Source of the DNA: Deltaproteobacteria bacterium
GTDB taxonomy: Bacteria; Desulfobacterota; Desulfobacteria; Desulfobacterales; JAFDDL01
Direction of reading: 5' to 3'
Assembly (NCBI GenBank): GCA_019310865.1
Contig: JAFDDL010000005.1
Coordinates: 1 to 22,875, forward strand
Length of the DNA: 22,875 nucleotides
The position numbers were made by a program, and so were the translations under genes. Positions 1-7,560 of the stretch are shown in pieces. The notes beneath the pieces were generated by a model. The model saw only the letters and a list, made by a program, of their open reading frames with translations, was not told the DNA's origin and did no database searches. The first letter of the stretch is position 1. Each line of letters begins with the position of its first letter.

Positions 1-44
1 AAAAGCAATCTCCTATCCTTCGCTCTCAAAACCATCATTTTCAT
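1..44 (-). CDS. Possible start of a further minus-strand gene, cut by the window edge
   Basis: An ATG at 44-42 on the minus strand opens a frame (MKMMVLRAKDRRLL) that stays open to the window edge. A GAAGG lies just upstream, two to three bases from the ATG, so spacing is short for a Shine-Dalgarno site. It would follow the exported-protein gene after 45 bases, as the next gene of the same transcription unit. With only 14 codons visible no family can be named, and it may be chance. Confidence 0.25.
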   Translation of the reverse strand, partial: MKMMVLRAKDRRLL

Positions 45-89
45 AACCTTCAACCTTTTGAGGGAAAAATTGGAGCGTCTGTACGCCTA

Positions 90-719
90 TTATCGATTTG
101 GCGTAATCACGAATTGGATTTTCGCTCTAAACCGCCCCAAGTTCCCCAAATCTGCAGGGTTTACATAATTGAATTCTTCAAATTTGGCCCCTTTATATCT
201 CGCCAATCCTTCCGACGCCATTGTAATACGGGTGTCAGAGGACGTGCTCAAAAAACGTTGAAATTTGTCTGGCCAGTCTTTTTGAGGGTTCGCCACAACT
301 TCACTGACAAGCCCGAATACAGGGGCTGCGTTCTCTATCTGCTCGACAGCAAACACTCCTGTCATTTTTGGATGGTTCAGGGAAATCAACCAAGCAGATT
401 TAGCGATCGGTATACCCGTTGCTGCGTCAAGATAAACATACTCTTGTTCAGTGGCCAATCCGACTATTTCCCCATTCATTTTGACCAATGCTGTCGCTAC
501 CAGATAATCCTTAAGAGTATCCGTCTTGATGCGTTCGTTAAGATCTCCCGCCAGATGCTTCGAATAGCTTGCCGTCCGATCAAATAGAAAATTTTCAATG
601 TGATGGGTCAGGGAGAGAAGCCCTTCATCCAATTCCAAATCCAGTATCAGTCTATCATCCGCTTTTACCGCAGCGGGTAAAAACATGAAAAAAACCAAGG
701 CAATCGCTAACTTTCTCAT
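90..719 (-). CDS. Small exported protein of unknown function
   Basis: A 209-residue protein that I do not recognise. It starts with a classical signal peptide: MRK, a hydrophobic stretch LAIALVFFMFLPAAV, then a likely cleavage after KADD, so the product should be periplasmic or outer-membrane associated. The mature part is mixed charged/hydrophobic without cysteines or an obvious metal motif. The ATG at 719 is preferred over the in-frame TTG at 734, because AAGGAG lies 7 bases upstream of it and the TTG overlaps that ribosome site. It is the last complete gene after the receptor and VOC genes on the same strand, so a role in the same uptake or processing pathway is plausible, but this rests on position only. 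A ~42-bp sequence shared with the VOC leader lies about 95 bases upstream. Confidence 0.75.
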   Translation of the reverse strand: MRKLAIALVFFMFLPAAVKADDRLILDLELDEGLLSLTHHIENFLFDRTASYSKHLAGDLNERIKTDTLKDYLVATALVKMNGEIVGLATEQEYVYLDAATGIPIAKSAWLISLNHPKMTGVFAVEQIENAAPVFGLVSEVVANPQKDWPDKFQRFLSTSSDTRITMASEGLARYKGAKFEEFNYVNPADLGNLGRFRAKIQFVITPNR

Positions 720-812
720 AACATTCTCCTTCAATTCCTAAAAATGACGTCCACGCTGCAGGTGCCATTCCCGCGGTCGACCATAAACAGCACTTGAAAA
801 ACCGAGGCTGTC

Positions 813-857
813 AAATCCGTCCCGAACATGCTCTTGCTTACCAAATCTAATTTTTGT
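813..857 (-). repeat. Diverged repeat copy A, upstream of the exported-protein gene
   Basis: About 42 bases here match a stretch at 2043-2086 at 34 of 42 positions in the same orientation; both contain CCGTCCCGAA and AAATCTAAT. In one minus-strand frame the copies read VSKSMFGT and VSKAIFGT, with five of eight differences at third codon positions, which hints at old coding sequence. That frame has a stop just upstream in both copies. It could be a remnant of a duplicated gene or a shared leader element. Confidence 0.5.
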
Positions 858-867
858 ATTGATTCGC

Positions 868-1878
868 CTAACTATCGTTTTCTCCTGGAATACTCCGCCC
901 CCCAAATCCTGTGGGTACCCTCGCTAGCTCGATGATAATTCCCAGATTTTCTTGCGTGTCAAAATGAGTGGCAAACCCATCGCCGTTAGGCCCGAAGCCT
1001 GAAACGGACAAGATCGTGTCATAACCCAGTTGATGCATTTCTTTTGTCGCCACGTCGAGATCATCTACCGCAAAACATAAATGGTGAATGCCTTGACCGT
1101 GCTCATCTATAAAATCCTGCAAATGACTTGGACTCGTGAGGGATTGCTCCAGAACGACTTCCGTTTGCCCGAACATCGCGGAAGCTCCCTTTATTGTTAT
1201 AGAAGCCTCTTTCCCCTTATAAATCACATCCACCCCTTCTGTATTCATGGTCATTATCCGCCAAGGGCCGATGCCAAGCTCTTCTTCATAGTATTTCGCT
1301 GTTTTTTCAGAATCTTTCACGGCAATACACACATGAACAAGTCCCTTAAGTTTTATTTTGCTACTTATTGTCTGTTCGCCACTCGGTGGATAAATTTCAT
1401 CAGGCAGTGGAAATTCCTTTGGCATCCGGTCAAATTCGATAACCGTTCCCATGTTTTCAATTGTATCGAAATAGGTGCCAGCCCCATCACCTGTTTCACC
1501 GATTCCTTCGGCTTTGGATATTTCCGTATATCCCTTTTTTTTCATTTCCTTACATGCCTGCTCATAATCCTCTACAGCAAATGCCATATGATGCCCGCCG
1601 CCGCCTCGCTTGAGAACATCCACATAGGGATGGGGTTCTCCCATTGGATCGTCTATAACCAAATTAAGCGGGCCAACGGTTGTCATTGCCCCCTTAATGA
1701 TAGTTGCCGCCGGCTCCCCATAAAGCGTCATTTTTTCGGTCTCGGATTTAAACAGTTCCATAATCCCCCATGGGCCTATCCCGAATTCATGCCAGAAATG
1801 TTTCATCGCCTTATTCATATCTTTAATAATAGCCAAATGAAAAAAATCCCTTATCTTTATGCTTTCATTGCTTGGCAT
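868..1878 (-). CDS. Tandem VOC-domain (glyoxalase/epimerase/dioxygenase superfamily) protein
   Basis: A 336-residue protein built of two vicinal-oxygen-chelate domains, roughly residues 8-165 and 178-325. Each carries the metal-ligand pattern of the fold: domain 1 has His14 (DFFHLAI), His in GGHHMAFAV and Glu in TVIEFDR; domain 2 has His in LVHVCIAV, His in GIHHLCFAV and Glu in IIIELAR. Such H-H-E sets bind a divalent metal in methylmalonyl-CoA epimerase, glyoxalase I and extradiol dioxygenases; which reaction occurs here cannot be told. There is no signal peptide, so it is cytoplasmic. The ATG at 1878 is chosen because AGGAGGTG lies 8 bases upstream; the frame remains open to a GTG at 2022. 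Lying behind a TonB receptor, it may act on the imported compound (inference). Confidence 0.85.
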   Translation of the reverse strand: MPSNESIKIRDFFHLAIIKDMNKAMKHFWHEFGIGPWGIMELFKSETEKMTLYGEPAATIIKGAMTTVGPLNLVIDDPMGEPHPYVDVLKRGGGGHHMAFAVEDYEQACKEMKKKGYTEISKAEGIGETGDGAGTYFDTIENMGTVIEFDRMPKEFPLPDEIYPPSGEQTISSKIKLKGLVHVCIAVKDSEKTAKYYEEELGIGPWRIMTMNTEGVDVIYKGKEASITIKGASAMFGQTEVVLEQSLTSPSHLQDFIDEHGQGIHHLCFAVDDLDVATKEMHQLGYDTILSVSGFGPNGDGFATHFDTQENLGIIIELARVPTGFGGRSIPGENDS

Positions 1879-1907
1879 TTGCAGCACCTCCTGAGTGATG
1901 ACTCCGA

Positions 1908-2009
1908 TTATTCCCTGGATTGTAGGGCTTTCTTCCCCACAAACTTCAGGTCGTTCTGACCCATAATGGCAGACTTTTCCTTTTCCGTAAAAACATCCAT
2001 TTGATCCAT
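1908..2009 (-). other. Short open frame in the VOC leader (33 codons), possible remnant
   Basis: An ATG at 2009 opens 33 codons (MDQMDVFTEKEKSAIMG...) ending in TAA at 1908, 30 bases before the VOC start. The composition (Glu/Lys-rich, mixed hydrophobic) resembles a real protein end, and the same frame runs back through repeat copy B to an in-frame TAG. It has no convincing Shine-Dalgarno site. It could be a leader peptide, the tail of a decayed gene, or chance. A cysteine-containing alternative reading in the VOC frame (2022-1879) covers the same DNA. Confidence 0.2.
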
Positions 2010-2042
2010 GCACACAATCCACCAGGTCTTGGTTGCATGGGA

Positions 2043-2088
2043 AAACCCGTCCCGAATATCGCCTTGCTAACGAAATCTAATCTTTAAT
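2043..2088 (-). repeat. Diverged repeat copy B, upstream of the VOC gene
   Basis: This is the partner of the copy at 813-857, in the same orientation, 34 of 42 bases identical. It lies about 165 bases upstream of the VOC start, while copy A lies about 95 bases upstream of the next gene. The two copies therefore bracket the VOC gene as direct repeats. Similarity fades on both sides, so the boundaries are approximate. Confidence 0.5.
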
Positions 2089-2253
2089 CCAAATAAGAGT
2101 ATTTTTGCTCCCTTCATTGTTGAGCGGGATTGGTGCCGACGTGTCTGTGTAACGTTCCTATTATTCTTTATTCACAACTTCCAGCACTATTAATATTTAT
2201 GCATATTGTGGATATCATTGAATATGTCCACCTACCTGAAAGAAGAACCGCCG

Positions 2254-4845
2254 TCAATAGTTATAAACCACCTGGAAACCATAAATCCGCGGAGTGCCCA
2301 CATAGCCCAGGACGCCTCCAGGCATTGTAAAGGAGGTGGTAAGATATTCTTCTTCCGAGAGGTTCTTACCATATAGCTCAAACTGCCAGTTGCCCCCACT
2401 GGTCTCAAACTGCAACAATGCATCGATAAGAGCAAAAGATTCCTGCTGCCTGATTCCTATGTTGAACTGGTCATGGTACTGATCGTCGGTCCATGTCAAA
2501 TCACCCCGGACCGTCAGAAAACCAAGATCGGCTACCTTCAACACATGTTGCGCACCTAAAACAATCTTCCAATCGGGAGCGTGGGGCATCACATTCCCCG
2601 AGACATCCACCAGATTACTGTCGGGGTCAAGGGTAATAAAATTCTCATACGATGTATCCAGAAACGAGACAGAACAGTTGAACACAAGGGGCGGAATTGG
2701 ACGAGCAGTCAACTCCATTTCTAAACCATATATCTCAGCTGAGGCCGCATTGCTGAATATCCCCCCCTGGACTGTCTGGGTTCGCTGCTGCATGTCTGTG
2801 TAATCGTAGTAAAAGGCTGCAATGTTTGTGCGTAGACGGTTTTCAAACCAGTCGCATTTTGCCCCCACTTCATAGCTCCACAACGTCTCTTCGTCCAGCT
2901 TTTCTGATCCCGGTGGATTGCCCGGTGAAAAAAGACCGCTTTTCCAGCCATTGCTTATTGATCCATATAACAGGCTCTCTTTGCCTATTTGATAACTGAT
3001 CCCGAATTTGGGTGACACGTGGTCCCAACTTTCCTCAGCCGATTTAGATATAGGGGGCATAAATGGCACCGGGACGGTGTAGTTAACTTGATTGAACCAT
3101 TTTTCCTCATAGCTGTAGCGTATCCCGGCAACAACAGTTAGCTCGTCAGTTAAGGCGTAAGAGACATTCCCGAATGCGGCCCAAGCCGTCGTATCACCGA
3201 GAGCTGATATGTTAAGGGCAAAACCTGGCGCGATAAAATCCATATCGACAACTACTGAAGGATCTTCTATAGAAAAGTTGAAGTAATATGCCCCTAAACC
3301 CCACGTCCACCTATTCCAGCTTCCGTCCAACTGTATTTCCTGAGTAAAATATTCGACCATCTTTGGTTCGCTCACACGCAAAAGAGATATGGGGCCACCG
3401 TCTAGATCCTGTATGTCAAATTTTTCCCACTCCCGGTAAGCCGTAATAGATCGCAAAGTTAAACGGTCGGAGACGTCAAAGTTAATCGCGGCCGACAGTC
3501 CCCAGTACTCTTCGTCTGTCCTGCCACCGTCAGGATCACCTGTGGCAGTGCCCCAAAAATCTCGGGTGATGACTTGTTCTCTATGAAGCCCCATAGCAAT
3601 AGGAATCTGATAAAAAAATCCTGTGTCATCAATCAATCTTATGCTAGATTTTTGGCAGTCTTGTTCGAAATAGTCGCCTCGAAACAAAATCTCGAGCCTC
3701 TCGATGGGTGTAAATTCTATTACACCGCGAAAGCTTGTGGAGTCTAAAGCAAACAGATCCGGCCCGCCAGCTACATTCTCCAGATAGCCGTCGTGGGCGT
3801 TATCCGAAAACGACAATCGCGCCTTGAGTTTGTCTTTCACGATGGGACCACTTATCACAGCATCGACCCGCTGTTGATCATAATTGCCCACCTCCAGCCC
3901 CACCTTCACCTCAAGTTCGTTGGATGGTCGATTCGTGATTATGTTTATCGCACCTCCGGTAGTATTTCGACCCCATAGAGTTCCCTGAGGTCCCCGAAGC
4001 ACTTCGATTCGTTCAAGATCAAAAAAAGTTATATTGGCACCATATCCTCTATCCATATAGACCCCGTCTACGTACATGCCAACGTTTTGTTCGCCAAACA
4101 CATCAAACGCACCCTCGTTGCCAACCCCGCGGATGTAAGCAATAATACCGCCGTTACCGGTAACCGTGACGTGAGTATTAGGTACGTATTGCGAAAGACT
4201 TGAAAGATCGATGGAATTTGTGTCATCAATGAGCTCACCCGAGAAGGCAGTGATAGTAAGAGCCGTCTTTTGGAGATCGGTCTCGCCGGTCTTAGTGGCT
4301 GTCACAACCGTGTCCTCCAGGATGTAATCGTCGTGGGATTCGCTTTCACCTTTTTGGAGTTTTGGTTTCACCTCCTTGTCAGATTGAGCGGCCTTATCGG
4401 CATTGTCCGCCTCTGAAGCCGCTGAAATCGGTGCCACTTTTTTAGGTGAGTCTTTGGATTCATCGGCCTTGGATGGAGGCTCCACCTGCGCTTGGTGGTG
4501 GTCTTTATTGACTGAAATAGTAGATCCACCGGTGTGTACAAATCCAAGCCCTGTTCCATCAAGCAGTTTGGACAAGGCCCTTTCAACGGCATACTGCCCT
4601 ATTACTTCCTTGGTTTGTACGTTATTGGTTTCCTTCGATGAATAAATCAGGCTGACATTCGCCTGCTCGGCAAACATTTCCAGTGCTTTGCCGCCCTCAA
4701 TGACCGGAATATTGAAATTAACAAGCTCGCCTTGGGCATACCCCGTTGAAACCAGGAGGCAGCATAGATAAATAATCAATACGCCCAGTTGTTTAATGAT
4801 TGAACAGAATCGAATCTTCCCTATTGCCGCATACGATTTCTTCAT
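2254..4845 (-). CDS. TonB-dependent outer-membrane receptor with N-terminal STN signalling domain
   Basis: An 863-residue FecA-type transducing receptor. In order: signal peptide (about 1-38, ending GYAQ); STN domain (about 42-113, FNIPVIEGGKALEMFAEQ...) that contacts the anti-sigma factor in the periplasm; an unusually long charged linker (about 114-175, many K/E/S); TonB box EDTVVTATK (about 177-185); plug with VLRGPQGTLWGRNTTGGAIN; and a 22-strand-type barrel ending PRIYGFQVVYNY with the usual terminal aromatic residue. The ATG at 4845 has GGAGG six bases upstream; a TTG at 4857 overlaps that site. The plug and barrel resemble sphingomonad-type receptors annotated for hydrophobic or aromatic compounds rather than siderophores, but the ligand cannot be read from sequence. 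It lies downstream of its own ECF sigma and FecR genes, with a separate copy of the presumed ECF promoter about 92 bases upstream of the start. Confidence 0.93.
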   Translation of the reverse strand: MKKSYAAIGKIRFCSIIKQLGVLIIYLCCLLVSTGYAQGELVNFNIPVIEGGKALEMFAEQANVSLIYSSKETNNVQTKEVIGQYAVERALSKLLDGTGLGFVHTGGSTISVNKDHHQAQVEPPSKADESKDSPKKVAPISAASEADNADKAAQSDKEVKPKLQKGESESHDDYILEDTVVTATKTGETDLQKTALTITAFSGELIDDTNSIDLSSLSQYVPNTHVTVTGNGGIIAYIRGVGNEGAFDVFGEQNVGMYVDGVYMDRGYGANITFFDLERIEVLRGPQGTLWGRNTTGGAINIITNRPSNELEVKVGLEVGNYDQQRVDAVISGPIVKDKLKARLSFSDNAHDGYLENVAGGPDLFALDSTSFRGVIEFTPIERLEILFRGDYFEQDCQKSSIRLIDDTGFFYQIPIAMGLHREQVITRDFWGTATGDPDGGRTDEEYWGLSAAINFDVSDRLTLRSITAYREWEKFDIQDLDGGPISLLRVSEPKMVEYFTQEIQLDGSWNRWTWGLGAYYFNFSIEDPSVVVDMDFIAPGFALNISALGDTTAWAAFGNVSYALTDELTVVAGIRYSYEEKWFNQVNYTVPVPFMPPISKSAEESWDHVSPKFGISYQIGKESLLYGSISNGWKSGLFSPGNPPGSEKLDEETLWSYEVGAKCDWFENRLRTNIAAFYYDYTDMQQRTQTVQGGIFSNAASAEIYGLEMELTARPIPPLVFNCSVSFLDTSYENFITLDPDSNLVDVSGNVMPHAPDWKIVLGAQHVLKVADLGFLTVRGDLTWTDDQYHDQFNIGIRQQESFALIDALLQFETSGGNWQFELYGKNLSEEEYLTTSFTMPGGVLGYVGTPRIYGFQVVYNY

Positions 4846-4926
4846 TTTTTCCTCCAAATGAGATAAATGGTTAAAGTGGACACGGGTCTAAACGGGTTTA
4901 AAAAGTCGGCCTTGTTTTTTACCCTC

Positions 4927-4966
4927 TCTAATTAAATATACGAATAGCGGCAGGGGTAGGGTACCA
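4927..4966 (-). promoter_or_regulatory. Putative ECF-sigma promoter of the receptor gene
   Basis: Read on the minus strand: GGTACCCTA (4965-4957), CGTATA (4942-4937) and a downstream block ATTAGAGAGG. There are exactly 16 bases between GGTACCC and CGTATA. The same layout, with near-identical bases, occurs upstream of the sigma gene. The CGT-type -10 and the spacing fit ECF promoters generally. The start codon is about 92 bases beyond the -10 box. Confidence 0.7.
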
Positions 4967-5125
4967 TTTTTATATAGTTTTTTTTATGAATGCCTCGCAC
5001 TTCATGGAATAAGATATCATTTCAAGTAGTTGGCAAAACCGATGAGATACTATTCTTATATCAAGAATTTTATAACTAGGCCCAAGAACCCCCGTGGTAT
5101 TTTAATTTAATGCAATACAGGGAAT

Positions 5126-6250
5126 TTACACTTCTTCTTTTTGAAGAAATATTTTTAACTTGCCGGCAACGGTCTTGTGGGTAATGGGAACTGTCTCTTC
5201 GAGTGCGTTCAGGAAATGCTTTCTATCGCTGAGTTTAAACACCATACTGATCTCGAGATTCTTCAAGCGCTGATCGCCGATCACGATCTTATCATCCAGA
5301 TAACGATTAATCTCTTCAATTACTTCCGGCAACGATGCATCCCGGAAGCATAACTTCCCTTCTCGCCAGGCCTGGACTTCCTTGATATCCACATCCCGAA
5401 TATCGATGCCGGGCTTATGACGGGGCCTTTTTTGTTCCACAACGATTTCCTGACCAGACTTAACCACGATGTTGGCAGCCGAAACCCTTTGTTCCGGTTT
5501 TCGGGTGTTCGCGTCCTGTTTCAAAGGGGAAGCGGACCCGGGCAGTGTTCGTGTCGCCTCATCGGCATCCGATATCGGGCTAAGGTCCGCTTTGCTGACA
5601 TTCACACTGCCTTCGGAGACCGACACCTTTACTCGCCCCGTCCTTTTTTTATATACGTTAAACACGGTGCCGAGTGCACGAACTACGACATTGCCCGCTG
5701 CTACCACAAATGGTCTTGCCGGATCATGGTTAACCGAAAACAATGCGCGCCCCGTTTTTAATTCGAGGTGTCGGGTCTCATTTGAAAACTGAACCGTCAT
5801 CTCGGTTTCAGCGTCGAGATGGACCGTCGAGCCGTCCGCAAGAATCACTGTTTTCTGCTCCCCGGTGAAGGTTTGATACGCTTTATCGATACCGGCGGGT
5901 CGTTGAGTTATCCAGAATCCCGTGATGACAAACAATACGACTGCGGTGGCGACCAATTTGGGAACGGAAAATCTAAACCGGCTTAACCAGTTTTGACGTT
6001 GTTCGCGGCGCCCCCGGCTGTTTTTCAGGACAATGTCTTGGACAACCAGCGGGTGATCCTTCATGGTTACCGAAAAATCCCAAATGGCCTCTATGAAATG
6101 GAATTCCACTTGGTTTTTTTGATTTTTTGACAACCACCAGCGAAACAGCTGCTCTGTTTCCGGAGACATGGAATCCGACTTCAGTTCCGCCAGCCAGTTT
6201 GTCGCATCTATAGACGTTTTATTATTCTGTAAAAATAGATGTTTTTTCAT
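5126..6250 (-). CDS. FecR-family anti-sigma factor / sigma regulator
   Basis: A 374-residue inner-membrane protein that should hold the upstream ECF sigma factor and receive the signal from the receptor's STN domain. Residues about 14-50 form the N-terminal cytoplasmic DUF4880-type domain (ATNWLAELKSD, RWWLSKNQKNQVEF). A single membrane segment follows at about 98-115 (KLVATAVVLFVITGFWI), then the FecR core at about 125-222 (GEQKTVILADGSTVHLDAET, GTVFNVY). The C-terminal STN-like domain is at about 299-372 (LCFRDASLPEVIEEINRYL). It is longer than typical FecR (about 320) because of a polar insertion at about 222-260. Its ATG overlaps the sigma stop as ATGA, implying translational coupling and matched amounts. 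It ends 281 bases before the receptor start. Confidence 0.92.
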   Translation of the reverse strand: MKKHLFLQNNKTSIDATNWLAELKSDSMSPETEQLFRWWLSKNQKNQVEFHFIEAIWDFSVTMKDHPLVVQDIVLKNSRGRREQRQNWLSRFRFSVPKLVATAVVLFVITGFWITQRPAGIDKAYQTFTGEQKTVILADGSTVHLDAETEMTVQFSNETRHLELKTGRALFSVNHDPARPFVVAAGNVVVRALGTVFNVYKKRTGRVKVSVSEGSVNVSKADLSPISDADEATRTLPGSASPLKQDANTRKPEQRVSAANIVVKSGQEIVVEQKRPRHKPGIDIRDVDIKEVQAWREGKLCFRDASLPEVIEEINRYLDDKIVIGDQRLKNLEISMVFKLSDRKHFLNALEETVPITHKTVAGKLKIFLQKEEV

Positions 6251-6813
6251 ACAGATTCACCTACTTTTTTCCGAAGTTCCAAAATGACGTGACATATATG
6301 CTTTTTCACCATACTTCTTGAAATACCCATCTCCTGCGCGATCTCTTTATAGGTCAGGCCCCTGACACGATGCAGCATGAAGGCACGCCGGCTGTTGGGC
6401 TTGAGGTTTTCCACCACTTGTCTAAACATCAAGAACAGTTGCTTGGCCTGCAGAATCTGTTCGGGTGACGCCGCCTCGGAGGCAACTTCAAACTGATCCA
6501 TATCATCAATTGAAAAAATGGGATATGATTCCCGGGCCTTGCGCAGGCGGAAACGGTCGTTCAGTAGATTTATGGCGATAGTTTTCAGATACGTCCAGGA
6601 GGTTTTTTTGTCGGGCCTTAGATGCTGAACAACGCGCAGGTATACATCCTGGGACAGGTCGTCCACCTCTTCCTTAGAGTCCAGATGATGCGACAGGAAT
6701 TTATGAAGCGACCCATTAAATTTCTTAAAGGTATCCCCGAAAGCGTCCGAGGTTTCCCTCGGCATTATTCCCACTTTTCTGACACTATCTGGTTGGTCTT
6801 CGATTTCGGCCAT
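6247..6813 (-). CDS. ECF-family RNA polymerase sigma factor (FecI-like)
   Basis: A 188-residue sigma-70 family member of the extracytoplasmic-function type. Region 2 spans about residues 29-94 (FGDTFKKFNGSLHKFL, DDLSQDVYLRVVQHL, TSWTYLKTIAINLLNDRFR) and region 4 about 130-185, with an HTH (GLTYKEIAQEMGISRSMVKKH) typical of the FecI group. There is no region 3. The start is uncertain: ATG 6813 is taken, an in-frame GTG at 6825 and an ATG at 6765 are alternatives, and none has a strong Shine-Dalgarno site. It overlaps the FecR gene by four bases. A promoter-like element 126 bases upstream is duplicated before the receptor gene, which suggests autoregulation. An 8-bp inverted repeat lies in the leader close to the start codon. 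Confidence 0.9.
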   Translation of the reverse strand: MAEIEDQPDSVRKVGIMPRETSDAFGDTFKKFNGSLHKFLSHHLDSKEEVDDLSQDVYLRVVQHLRPDKKTSWTYLKTIAINLLNDRFRLRKARESYPIFSIDDMDQFEVASEAASPEQILQAKQLFLMFRQVVENLKPNSRRAFMLHRVRGLTYKEIAQEMGISRSMVKKHICHVILELRKKVGESV

Positions 6814-6838
6814 TTTGATCCACACAACTGCTGATAAA

Positions 6839-6864
6839 GCTTGAAGCCTTAAAAAACTTCAAGC
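6839..6864 (-). repeat. Perfect 8-bp inverted repeat in the sigma-factor leader
   Basis: GCTTGAAG (6839-6846) and CTTCAAGC (6857-6864) form a perfect stem around a 10-base loop CCTTAAAAAA. It lies between the putative promoter and the sigma start codon, ending 14 to 26 bases from the possible starts. It may be a leader hairpin affecting translation or a protein-binding site. Confidence 0.45.
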
Positions 6865-6928
6865 CATTTTAAGGGCATGTGTATACCGATTTAGAAATAC
6901 ATCCTTAACCCAATAAAAAACATCCCTC

Positions 6929-6968
6929 TCTAATATAATATACGAGTTTTGACCTAGATAGGGTACCA
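6929..6968 (-). promoter_or_regulatory. Putative ECF-sigma promoter of the sigma-fecR operon
   Basis: Minus-strand reading: GGTACCCTA (6967-6959), 16 bases from GGTACCC to CGTATA (6944-6939), then a block ending ATTAGAGAGG. Over the 20 bases from CGTATA onward only two differ from the copy at 4927-4966, while the spacer between the boxes is unrelated, as expected for a promoter. I found no third copy in the window. Confidence 0.7.
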
Positions 6969-7372
6969 AAATTCACAACAAAAATCACAATTTTTTTAAA
7001 AGGTATAACAACAGGCTGTTTCGTTCTTTACTTAATGTAGGATCTATGATCACCGACTTGCCGGGAAAATATAAAACCAGCTTTAAAAATTAACATTCGA
7101 CTTTTTTCCAGTGAATGGGGTTTAAGCGTGGTGTTTTTTATAGGGGCAAACGACATAATCTGCAACATACCCATTCTTACGCTTGATCAATTTGATCGAT
7201 ATATTAAATCTCAACTCAATACCTGGCTGTTGCTTTTCTAATCCCTGTTTTTATTAAATCATTTAATATGATCATCTATCCCACACTTAATCTATGCTCT
7301 GGTTGAAAGGTCGTTGGTAGCGCAAACTGTATCGCGAAGTTAGATGAACCTTATAAGCACTTAAATATTCAC
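6969..7372. other. AT-rich stretch without recognisable genes
   Basis: About 400 bases behind the sigma promoter hold no convincing gene on either strand. A small perfect palindrome GATCAA-t-TTGATC sits near 7184-7196. A plus-strand frame (LDQFDRYIKSQLNTW) near 7179-7240 looks protein-like but has no start. The strongly AT-rich, stop-rich sequence is unlike the flanking genes and may be decayed DNA. Confidence 0.4.
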
Positions 7373-7552
7373 ATGTTTATTAGTTTCACGCTGAGCACGC
7401 TTGAAAGTGCGATTAATAAATATGAACCTGCTTTGGATGAAAACATAAAATACCGGATTGCCAGGGCAAAGCAGATCGTTGCAGTGCATCTAAAGATCGG
7501 TGGGTCAAAGGTGATTGAGTTATTTCCTGAGAAAAAATCAGCTGAAAATTGA
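7373..7552 (+). CDS. Small hypothetical protein (59 residues), possibly a truncated gene
   Basis: An ATG at 7373 opens 59 codons ending in TGA at 7550-7552. The product (MFISFTLSTLESAINKYEP... KIGGSKVIELFPEKKSAEN) has an alternating helical pattern and natural codon choice. I prefer this strand to the opposite 88-codon frame, whose product is low in complexity and cysteine-rich. No Shine-Dalgarno site precedes the ATG. The frame is open for another 22 codons upstream, to a TGA at 7304, with protein-like content but no start codon, so this may be the 3' part of a broken gene. Family unknown. Confidence 0.35.
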   Translation: MFISFTLSTLESAINKYEPALDENIKYRIARAKQIVAVHLKIGGSKVIELFPEKKSAEN

Positions 7553-7560
7553 AGGTTTCT

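Noticed and set aside
114..587. 157-codon plus-strand frame opposite the exported-protein gene
   Set aside because: Product is rich in Cys, Arg and His with no ribosome site; the opposite strand encodes a protein with a clean signal peptide and strong start.
1081..1959. 292-codon plus-strand frame opposite the VOC gene
   Set aside because: Antisense shadow; the minus-strand product has complete VOC metal-ligand motifs in both domains.
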